Below, one piece after another: positions 16,573 to 23,497 of a DNA stretch of 64,000 nucleotides; the first letter of the stretch is position 1, and the number at the start of each line of letters is the position of its first letter. A program made the translations under genes and the position numbers. Under the pieces are notes generated by a model. That model was not told the DNA's origin and ran no database searches. It was given only the letters and a program-made list of their open reading frames with translations. The DNA is from Pelomonas dachongensis (GTDB lineage: Bacteria > Pseudomonadota > Gammaproteobacteria > Burkholderiales > Burkholderiaceae_C): assembly GCF_043555865.1 (NCBI RefSeq), contig NZ_JBIGHY010000004.1, positions 62,001 through 126,000 on the forward strand, given 5' to 3'.

Positions 16573-17051
16573 ATCAGGCAATGGGGCAGTCTTCGGGTTG
16601 AAGCAGAGGCAAGCGACACCACAGATGCGTTGGCGCGCTCGACCTGGCCAGCCTGTTTCGGTGGACCCGCTCCCATTCGCCTCTTGTCTTCTGCAACAAG
16701 AAGTATCGTCAGATCTGACGTATGTGGTTGTATTTTCTGACGGAAAGCGTGGAGCTCGTCACGCCTGACGGGTTGTCACAAGCAGTCCGTTGACACGTTG
16801 TCGGAAGCCAGCGCGGCCATGACCCCAGCAGTCCAGACGCTTTCCGACCCGGCCGATTTCCCATCGGCAGCCCAGGGTGCGTGCAGGACGGCGGTTGAAG
16901 AGGAACGGGCCAGCGCTGGTGATTGCCGTTCCTCTGCGGCAGACGCCGAGGTTCAGGCCGTGGACACGGCGCCTGCGGATTGACGCAGTCGTCCTTCGAT
17001 GGCGCCAAGTCACCGACACAGACGGTCCAGAGGGGGTCTCAACCCAACCGG
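16573..17051. promoter_or_regulatory. gap with a 14-bp perfect palindrome upstream of the roadblock/MCP genes
   Basis: This 480-base gap has no supportable gene. It is locally A+T-richer around 16690-16760, where a perfect palindrome CGTCAGATCTGACG lies at 16707-16720. It is preceded by a looser dyad (TCTTGT/ACAAGA, 16682-16700) and followed by further TGACG copies near 16738 and 16765. The site is about 135 bases upstream of the roadblock gene start and could be an operator for it. The downstream end of the hydrolase-fused regulator gene forms the right border. Confidence 0.4.
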
Positions 17052-18629
17052 TCAGCCCAGGCTTGCGCAAAAGTCGTCGATGGCAATCTTGACTTGATCC
17101 GGAGCGCTGAGGTGCGGGCAATGGCCCGGAACATCCAGTCGAACCAGCTTGCTCTGCGGCATGGCGGCATGCATGTAGTCACCGACCGCCCGGGGCACCA
17201 GCGGATCGTCTCGGCATTGAATGATCAGCGTGGGAAGTTGTACGAGCGGTAGCAGCGCTCGCTGATCGGTCAGGAAACTCACCCGACCAAAATGTTGCGC
17301 CACCGAAGGGTCGCAACGGCAGAAGCGTTCCGTGAGCGACTTGGACAATGCGTGAGATCGCGGCGCCGCCATCAGTTCAGGGGCGAGGCGTCGCGCCCAA
17401 GGCAGGTAGTCCGCATCCATCTCCTTCAGCAGCGCCAACAGCTCGTCGCGCTCAAAGCCACCTTCGTATGTCGCGTCGTTGACGTAACTCGCGGAAGGCG
17501 TGACCAGGACCAACGCCTTGAAGTGTTGTGGAAGGCGCACTGCGGCCAGCAAGCCGATGGAGGCGCCCACCGAATGCCCCACCAGCACCGGCTGATCCAG
17601 ATCCGCAGCGCTGCAGATTTGAATCAAATCTTTGGCGTGCCCATCCAGCGTTGCATGCCGGCCCACGCTGTAGGTTCGTGGAGATGAACCGCCGTGCCCT
17701 GCCAGGTCGTAGGACAAGGTCCGGCGCTGTGGCCCCAGGGCGCGAATTGTGCCGTCCCAGACGCCCTGGTCGCAGGCATAGCCGTGAATGAATACCAGCG
17801 GCGGGCTGGCGGCCGCAGGCCCTTGCAGGCGCACGTGGTGGCGCTGAATCAAGTCTGACGAGGGTTCTGCGGCCGCTGGTTCCGTCGCCAGGGGCGCGCA
17901 GAACCGATAGCCGACCTTTGCCACAGACTGGATGGGCGCGAAAGCCGCCCCGCTTTGTTGAATGCGACGTCGGAGTCGGTACATGACGGCTTGCAGGGCG
18001 TTGTCGCTGCAACGTGCAGCACTTTGACCCCAGACACGATGCATCAACTGCTCGCGGCTTACAGGCTCGCCCGACGCGAGCGCGAAGCTGGCAATGACTT
18101 GCTGCTCGGCTTCGCTCAAGTCAATCTCGTAGCCTTCTGGGGTGAGCAGGCGTGAGCTCGCCGCGGCGAACGTCCAGGGTGCATTGGTGGCGCCGGGTGG
18201 ATGCACCCGTCTTTGCACGGCTTCAATGGCGGCCTGAACATCATCGGCACCCGCGTCGCCCGGCAGCACGAAATCCGCACCCGCGCGCAGCAGACTTGCG
18301 ATCGGAGCGCTTCCCTGACCCAGCACCACCACGCCAGCTTGGCTGCGCTTGCGGATAAGCCGCAAGAGGTCCGGCACGGGCAGACCATGTTCCAGCGGCC
18401 CAATGACGAAGAAGTCACTGCCTTGCCAACCCGCCTCCAGCACGAAATCATCAGCATCGTCCGCGACGATGACCTCTGCCACCTGCCTCAGCGAAAAGGC
18501 GGGGCTGGGCCCGATCCAGGTCAAACGGTGAACAAGCACAGGTTCCTCGGCAACAACGTCAGTGACATCCACAAGCGGAGCGATTCGTGCGGGGCGGTTG
18601 TCGATAAGTTGCACTGAATGGTGCCCCAT
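17052..18629 (-). CDS. fusion regulator: pseudo-receiver, OmpR-type winged helix and RsbQ/KAI2-like alpha/beta hydrolase
   Basis: The 525-residue protein has three parts. Residues 1-143 follow a receiver-like alternating pattern but lack the phospho-acceptor (the expected Asp region reads FFVIGPLEHG) and the conserved Lys. Residues 150-245 are an OmpR/CadC-type winged helix (SEAEQQVIASFALASGEPVS, REQLMHRVWG, SDNALQAVMYRLRRRI, SVAKVGYRF). Residues 265-525 are an alpha/beta hydrolase that follows Bacillus RsbQ closely: HGYACDQGVWD, TLDGHAKDLIQIC, GHSVG (Ser353), YEGGFERDELLALL, a DD pair at 474-475 and GHCPHLSAPD (His503). RsbQ and plant KAI2/D14 are hydrolase-fold small-molecule sensors. This suggests direct ligand control of transcription. 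ATG 18629 is chosen by domain limits; a GTG just before it is possible, and no clear ribosome site is seen. Confidence 0.85.
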   Translation of the reverse strand: MGHHSVQLIDNRPARIAPLVDVTDVVAEEPVLVHRLTWIGPSPAFSLRQVAEVIVADDADDFVLEAGWQGSDFFVIGPLEHGLPVPDLLRLIRKRSQAGVVVLGQGSAPIASLLRAGADFVLPGDAGADDVQAAIEAVQRRVHPPGATNAPWTFAAASSRLLTPEGYEIDLSEAEQQVIASFALASGEPVSREQLMHRVWGQSAARCSDNALQAVMYRLRRRIQQSGAAFAPIQSVAKVGYRFCAPLATEPAAAEPSSDLIQRHHVRLQGPAAASPPLVFIHGYACDQGVWDGTIRALGPQRRTLSYDLAGHGGSSPRTYSVGRHATLDGHAKDLIQICSAADLDQPVLVGHSVGASIGLLAAVRLPQHFKALVLVTPSASYVNDATYEGGFERDELLALLKEMDADYLPWARRLAPELMAAPRSHALSKSLTERFCRCDPSVAQHFGRVSFLTDQRALLPLVQLPTLIIQCRDDPLVPRAVGDYMHAAMPQSKLVRLDVPGHCPHLSAPDQVKIAIDDFCASLG

Positions 18630-19668
18630 CACGTGCCGCCGTTCAGCTTTGGGCGGCTGCCCGACAACCGCTACTGCTACGCAGCGGCCGAGCAGTCTCG
18701 TCGAAATTTCGGCCGGTTCACCATGTCCTGACGATGCCGACATGGACGCGGTCGCACAGCAAGCCGCCCGCGACTCCGATAGCCCGAGTTCCGCCCTGCA
18801 ACGCGCCACCTCCCAGGAATGCCAGCGCAGGCCACCTTTCGCTGTGATGTACGCCGCAGCCCTGCGCCCGCCGCGCAATGGACGTCAAGGGCGGTGTCCA
18901 GCGCCTTGCCGAGAGTTGCAAGCAGCGCCGGGCGCCGCATCAGCGCCGGGCGCCGCATCAGCGGCAGCACGTGCCGGGGGCGCGGGCAGAGGTCTTGGTG
19001 TGGGCGCCGGCAATAACGAGAGATCATTGCCAGGCTCGCAGGTGGTCCGACTCAAGCCTTCACCGTCTCAGCGCCGTCATACCCGGTGGCAATGGTCGCA
19101 GCCACATCAAGCGCGGTCATGTATGGGGCGCCCCACCAAAGTCCAACCCGTTCGCTCCGGCAACAGCCGCCGCAATTTCTTCAAGCGCTCCATTGCCGGC
19201 TCGCCGCACTCGTGGCTTCTGGCGCCTGAACCTGAGCGGCGTCGAGCAGGGTGCCGTCGTGCCCGAGCCGCGCCGCAGTGGCCTGATGTTGGCGGGTTTC
19301 TGAGCGTTGCGTGGGTCTTGCGCCAACGTCAGAAGAAGCAATCGCGGTAAGGCCAAACCGGGCGCCTGAGGCGCCTGCATTTCCCAGCGGGCCGCTGCCA
19401 AAGCTCGCCGTTTGTCGATCCAGTGGAATTTGATCTGCCTTTGGTGAAAGACTTGCCTTGTTTCGGCAAGAGGTGTGGCTGCAGCAGAAGGCAGGGCAGT
19501 AGTCTGACCCGTCGTTGAGCTCTTGAAGGAAACGCCCCGGACCGCTGCGGCTACAAAGCGACGCGACGACTCCACAAAAAAGGGCTCGACAGCTTTCACT
19601 GACAAGCCCAATACCGCGCCGTCAACAAGACACACGGCAACTGCTCCATTGCACACCGCGCGCGTGTC
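18630..19668. other. about 1 kb without recognisable gene
   Basis: No open frame here resembles a known protein on either strand, and the longer frames look like incidental high-GC frames. At 18923-18958 an 18-base unit (CAGCGCCGGGCGCCGCAT) occurs twice in tandem, with a third partial copy. The stretch around 19400-19660 is lower in G+C than the surrounding genes. It may be decayed coding DNA or an insertion. The promoter of the fused regulator must lie at its left edge. Confidence 0.45.
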
Positions 19669-19947
19669 TCAGGTCATCATCGCGAACTCGCGATAACGGA
19701 GTTCTCTCGCCGACAAGGTGATCTGCTGTTCGGCGAGCTGCGCTTGCTGAACGCGCCCTTCTTGAACTGAACTCTCGTACAGCGCCATCAACTCGCGACT
19801 GGCTGCAATCCGTCGCTGCGCGGCAAGGATGGCGGGCGCGAACTCCGGGCTCGCGCTGAGCTTGTAGTCCAGATAGACATCATGCCGTTCAGGCCAGACC
19901 TGCCACCAGGCGACGATGCTCTCCACGCTGTTCAGATCGAGTTGCAT
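19669..19947 (-). CDS. small conserved-looking protein of unknown function, downstream of the SRAP gene
   Basis: The 92-residue protein (MQLDLNSVESIVAWWQVWPERHD at the start, then SPEFAPAILAAQRRIAAS and a Gln-rich helical tail) has no membrane segment or signal peptide. It starts 12 bases after the SRAP stop on the same strand, so it is probably cotranscribed under the LexA site upstream of SRAP. No domain is recognised. The regular codon pattern, clear start and tight spacing support a real gene. Confidence 0.6.
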   Translation of the reverse strand: MQLDLNSVESIVAWWQVWPERHDVYLDYKLSASPEFAPAILAAQRRIAASRELMALYESSVQEGRVQQAQLAEQQITLSARELRYREFAMMT

Positions 19948-19958
19948 GTGTACTCCAG

Positions 19959-20780
19959 TCAGAAGAGATCGCCCGTGATGGGGCCGGGGTGTTCGGGCGG
20001 CCGAGGCACCTGTTGCGAGGCCTTGGTGACGCGAGTGGTGCGCCTGCGCGGCTTTTCGACAGCAGCTGCATGCCACTCCGGCGCAAACATGTCCGGCACG
20101 GCCTGCCAGCTCTTGGGTTCACGGCGGGCGGCCGCGGTCTGCTCGCGCGGGGTAGCCTGCAAATGCTCGGCCGGGTAGCGCGCCAGAAGCCGCTGCGCAT
20201 CCTTCAGTGAGCCGTACAACCACAACTCCTGCGCGCTGATCGGCAGGATGACCGGCATGCGCTTCTCGTGGTCCGGCGCGTTCATGCGCCCAAAGACTTC
20301 ATGGCCGTCGGCGTTGATGGTCAGCATGCTGAACGACAGCAGCTTCTCGCCCACTGGGCTTGTCCACTCGCTCCACAGGCCCGCCAGGCCCATGGGCTCC
20401 TCATCAGCTCGCTGGATCTGCCACATCTGCGGCCGTCCCGACTCGTAGTTCCACTCGGAGATCCGTTGCACTGGGATCACGCAGCGCCGCCCGGCCCACC
20501 AACTCTCCCGGAAAGCCGGCTTGGACTTCATCGTCTCGGTCCGGCAGTTGTTGGTGTGCTTGCCAAAACTGATGTCGGTCGCAAAGTGCGGCAACAGCCC
20601 CAGCAGGCCAAAGTTGGCGTCACCCAGTGCATCGGGCGACTTCACTTCCGAGCGCACGATGAAAGGCGCCACGACGCCGGCACTGCAATGAGGCGCAGGA
20701 TCCGCATCGTCAGGCAGCGAGATGCCGAAGCAGGCCAGCAGCCGGTCGTTGTCCGTGACGGGTTCGTAGTTCGAGCACAT
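19959..20780 (-). CDS. SRAP-family (YedK/HMCES-type) abasic-site processing protein
   Basis: SRAP proteins form a stable thiazolidine link to abasic sites in single-stranded DNA through their N-terminal cysteine. Here translation starts at the ATG at 20780, giving Met-Cys, so Cys2 is exposed after methionine removal. Other family landmarks are present: the Asn of the NARAET motif as NNCRTETM (about 77-82), Glu109 in ISEWNYE after RRCVIPV, and His171 in DHEKRMPVIL. The 273-residue length is typical of the longer group. A nearly perfect LexA box lies 98-117 bases upstream, so it should be SOS-induced. A small gene follows 12 bases downstream. Confidence 0.92.
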   Translation of the reverse strand: MCSNYEPVTDNDRLLACFGISLPDDADPAPHCSAGVVAPFIVRSEVKSPDALGDANFGLLGLLPHFATDISFGKHTNNCRTETMKSKPAFRESWWAGRRCVIPVQRISEWNYESGRPQMWQIQRADEEPMGLAGLWSEWTSPVGEKLLSFSMLTINADGHEVFGRMNAPDHEKRMPVILPISAQELWLYGSLKDAQRLLARYPAEHLQATPREQTAAARREPKSWQAVPDMFAPEWHAAAVEKPRRRTTRVTKASQQVPRPPEHPGPITGDLF

Positions 20781-20877
20781 AGGGAACGCAAGCGCTGCCT
20801 TGGGGAAGCCGCCCTGCCGTTCGTGGCGCGCTTCACGCCTGGCATGTGGCAGCTCGACAAGGCCGATGGCGCAATGA

Positions 20878-20897
20878 TACTGTATGAAAATACAGTA
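20878..20897. promoter_or_regulatory. LexA-binding SOS box between SRAP and the imuA remnant
   Basis: The 20-base site TACTGTATGAAAATACAGTA has the LexA core CTGT-N8-ACAG (20880-20883 and 20892-20895) with symmetric TA flanks. It matches the gammaproteobacterial/betaproteobacterial consensus almost perfectly. It sits in the divergent gap, 98 bases from the SRAP start and overlapping the first codons of the imuA remnant, so it could repress both directions. Confidence 0.9.
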
Positions 20898-21103
20898 CAA
20901 CAACAATGAATCTCCAGCCCCCGCTCAGAACACTGCCGGCCCACTGGCGCAGCCGTTTCCAGCCCATGTCGAGGCGGCGCTGTGGCATGGCAACGAGCTT
21001 CGTCCACCGCCTGCCAGCGTGCGCGCAACTGGATGGGCTGCCTTGGACTCTGAGCGGTGGGGTCTGGCACGCCGATGCAAGGCTGCGCCGCGAGCGCACC
21101 TGA
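20884..21103 (+). pseudogene. imuA: 5' fragment of imuA (SOS mutasome cell-division-inhibitor-like protein)
   Basis: The open frame from 20884 encodes a stretch typical of ImuA N-termini: PLAQPFPAHVEAALWHGNEL, then an RATGWAALDSE segment equivalent to the PSGWAALDAELPGGGW block. Immediately after this the frame is lost; the expected Pro-Gly-Gly-Trp motif is partly readable in another frame (SGGVWHADARL) and ends at 21103. The rest of imuA, imuB and dnaE2, which normally follow as an SOS-induced translesion-synthesis operon, is absent. This is the stump of a deleted operon, still behind its LexA box. Confidence 0.62.
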
Positions 21104-21456
21104 CGGTGCCTCGGCCCGTTTTGGCTTCGAAGACACCATGTGCAACGCGAAGAATCATGGGAACTGTGGATGTGGATGTGGATTCGGAGGCGAGGGCCGC
21201 TTGAGAATGCATGTGTTGAACGTGCCGCCGGTGCTCGATCTGCTTTCCGTTCCGCGGATATCCCAACGTTCCATCTCGATGCACGTGCTGGACTTCATTC
21301 GATTTGTGCTGGCGATAGCAGTCGCGCTTGTTGGCTGGAACGCTGGTGCGCGCTCGGCACAACGGCTTCGCACCCCAACCCTCGCAGTACGATTGCTGTA
21401 TAGAAACAAGTTTCCCGGAGCGCTGCTCCACCAACGATCCAGTCCACTTCAGCTCG
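21104..21456. other. gap between the imuA remnant and the KaiC-like gene
   Basis: About 350 bases with no supportable gene. A short run of TGTGGATG-type repeats lies at 21165-21182. An open frame leading into the KaiC-like gene begins at 21328 but has no family resemblance before the ATG at 21457. The promoter of the KaiC-like gene presumably lies here; no clear -35/-10 pair was found. Confidence 0.4.
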
Positions 21457-22791
21457 ATGAACAGATTTCCCACGACGATCCCGGGACTTGACGAGATCCT
21501 GCACGGCGGCCTGTTCGAGGGCGGTGTCTACATACTGGAAGGTCCACCAGGCGTTGGGAAGACAACGCTCGCCAACCAGATCGCATATTCCCACGCGCTT
21601 AAAGGGCAGAAAACGCTCTACGTGACCATGCTGTCGGAGTCGCACGCGCGCATGGTCCAGCACATGGACGGGCAGGCGTTCTTCCACAAATCTGCGGTCA
21701 ACTCACTGGTTCTCTATATCAGCGGATACCGAGAACTGGAAACCGAAGGACTCAAGGCGGTGATCGGGCTGCTTCGTGGAGAACTCGCGCGCAGCGGTGC
21801 AAGCTTGCTGGTGGTCGATGGTCTGGTGGTCAGCGCGCCGGATATCGATGAAGGCGTTCGGCAGTTCGTGCACGAGCTGCAGAGCCTCGTGATCGCAATG
21901 AGCTGTACCTGTTTGCTGTTGACCAGCGGTCGGGGCAACGCGCTCAGCGCAGAGCAGACGATGGTTGACGGCATTTTTACGTTCGAAGATCACCTGTTTC
22001 GCGGCAAAGCCGAGAGGCGCTTCCAGGTTCGCAAGTTCCGCGGCAGTGAGGTCGTGCGTGGGCAGCACTCCTTTTGCATCACCAGCGATGGCCTCAGGTT
22101 TTTCCCGCGCCTGGAGAGCCTGCCGTTGCGGCCCAAGGAAGCTGCGCCGGCCTGCAGAGTCAAGCTGGGCACTCGAGCCGTCGACGACGCGCTCAACTAC
22201 GACGGCGTCGGGTCAGGCACGATGTCTCTGGCCGTCGGCGAGAGTGGCACTGGCAAGACCCTGCTCGCACTGGCATTTGCAGCGCAGGCCTCTGTAGAAC
22301 AGCCTGGCCTTCTTCTTCTCGGTTCGCCTGAAACGCCATTTGATGCCTGCGCGCTGGCCGAGGGGTTTGGTATTCCGCTGAAACAGGCGATGGCCAGCGG
22401 CGCATTGCATGTGCAGTCCATCGGGCAAACCGATGAATCGTTGGATGAAATGGGACACAAGATCCTGCGCCTAGTCCACGAACGCAAGGCAGCTCGTGTC
22501 GCGCTGGACGGCCTTGCAGCGCTTGCGGACACGTCCGCATTTCCCGAGCGAGGCCACCGTTTCCTCGGCAGACTACTCCATGAACTGAGGCGAGCGCATG
22601 CGACTTCGCTGTTTACGCTGGACCCCGCCGAACTCTCGCTTGCAGGTGGAACGCCCCTAGCCCCCGGCGTGTCAGCTCTGTTTGACAATTTGTTGACGCT
22701 TACGGGAGGGAGAGAGCGTCAATTGACGGTTGCAAAGATGCGTGGCGCTCCTACAGCCACTACGTCTGTAGCGTTGGTAGGCTCGGCGTAG
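21457..22791 (+). CDS. KaiC-like double RecA-domain ATPase
   Basis: The 444-residue protein contains two RecA/KaiC-type ATPase domains in tandem. Domain 1 has TTIPGLDEILHGGLFEGG and Walker A GPPGVGKT (29-36) with Walker B-like SLLVVDG near 116-122. Domain 2 has Walker A GESGTGKT (261-268) and VALDGLAAL as Walker B. The layout is that of circadian KaiC, but the protein is shorter than cyanobacterial KaiC (about 519 residues) and lacks an obvious C-terminal phosphorylation loop. Such KaiC-like ATPases outside cyanobacteria are linked to stress and signalling. A single-domain response regulator follows after 29 bases and is its likely partner. The ATG at 21457 is the first start matching the family N-terminus. 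Confidence 0.85.
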   Translation: MNRFPTTIPGLDEILHGGLFEGGVYILEGPPGVGKTTLANQIAYSHALKGQKTLYVTMLSESHARMVQHMDGQAFFHKSAVNSLVLYISGYRELETEGLKAVIGLLRGELARSGASLLVVDGLVVSAPDIDEGVRQFVHELQSLVIAMSCTCLLLTSGRGNALSAEQTMVDGIFTFEDHLFRGKAERRFQVRKFRGSEVVRGQHSFCITSDGLRFFPRLESLPLRPKEAAPACRVKLGTRAVDDALNYDGVGSGTMSLAVGESGTGKTLLALAFAAQASVEQPGLLLLGSPETPFDACALAEGFGIPLKQAMASGALHVQSIGQTDESLDEMGHKILRLVHERKAARVALDGLAALADTSAFPERGHRFLGRLLHELRRAHATSLFTLDPAELSLAGGTPLAPGVSALFDNLLTLTGGRERQLTVAKMRGAPTATTSVALVGSA

Positions 22792-22820
22792 ACGCGCGAG
22801 GGGCGTCGAGAGGGTTGTCC

Positions 22821-23261
22821 ATGCAGCTGATCTTGGTCGTTGAAGATGAGTACGGCGCTGCGGAGGTGATGGAACTGGTGCTGGCCGCTCAGGGCTATCG
22901 GGTGGCGTCGGCTCCCAATGGGAAGGCCGCCTTGGATCTGCTCGCCACGGAGAAGCCGGCAGTCATCGTGTCCGACTTCATGATGCCGCACATGAATGGC
23001 GCGGAATTGGGCACGGCCGTTCGGGCAAACTCCGCCTGGAGTGACATTCCCTTCGTCTTCGTCAGCGGTACGAGCGAGGAAGTCGTCGGAGCCGCGTTTT
23101 CTGACTACGACTGCTTCCTGTCCAAACCTGCGGACGTGAACAGACTGCTTGGTGCAATCCGCGACTTCATCGGTGGCCGCAAGCCGCGCATCAACGCGAA
23201 GGACGTGAACAAGTCGATGCGTCATCTGCTGAAGGGCATCGAAATTCCGCCGGACGCCTGA
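22821..23261 (+). CDS. single-domain response regulator
   Basis: The 146-residue protein is a CheY-like receiver: acidic pocket Glu8/Asp9, phospho-acceptor Asp52 in VIVSDFMMPHMNG, Ser/Thr in VFVSGTS and Lys in CFLSKP. A basic tail of about 25 residues (GGRKPRINAKDVNKSMRHL) follows and has no DNA-binding domain. The ATG at 22821 is preferred to a TTG two codons earlier. The 29-base gap after the KaiC-like gene implies one operon, so the receiver may pass signals to or from that ATPase. No histidine kinase lies beside it. Confidence 0.88.
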   Translation: MQLILVVEDEYGAAEVMELVLAAQGYRVASAPNGKAALDLLATEKPAVIVSDFMMPHMNGAELGTAVRANSAWSDIPFVFVSGTSEEVVGAAFSDYDCFLSKPADVNRLLGAIRDFIGGRKPRINAKDVNKSMRHLLKGIEIPPDA

Positions 23262-23388
23262 AGCGGCGCCGAGGCGAGCGCCGCCTTCGCTCCACGGCGT
23301 CCATGTCGGTCTGACGGTGCCGCACCTGGCGGTACGACGTGCAATCCGTTTGTTGGCCGATCGCCTTCAGCCCGCAGCTGACGTCCTG

Positions 23389-23497
23389 GAGCCTCAGGCT
23401 CGGGCGGCCAAGCTTTGCAGGAGCTTGTCGTGAATGCCGCCCTCGAGCCTCAGGCTCGGGCGGCCAAGCTTTGCAGGAGCTTGTCGTGAATGCCGCC
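23389..23497. repeat. 53-bp direct duplication covering the 3' end of mpl
   Basis: Positions 23389-23441 and 23445-23497 are identical over 53 bases, separated by three bases. The right copy holds the last mpl codons and stop (23450). The left copy lies beyond the stop and repeats the codons for GGIHDKLLQSLAARA. Each copy includes a small dyad, GAGCCT-C-AGGCTC. The duplication does not alter the protein. Confidence 0.9.

Noticed and set aside
18923..18960. Tandem 18-base repeat as a CRISPR-like array
   Set aside because: Only two full units, no spacers of constant length, and no cas genes in the window.
20906..21103. Separate small gene starting at the ATG at 20906
   Set aside because: The frame matches no family; the neighbouring frame from 20884 carries the ImuA-like motif, and the end of the 20906 frame is best explained as the shifted continuation of that remnant.
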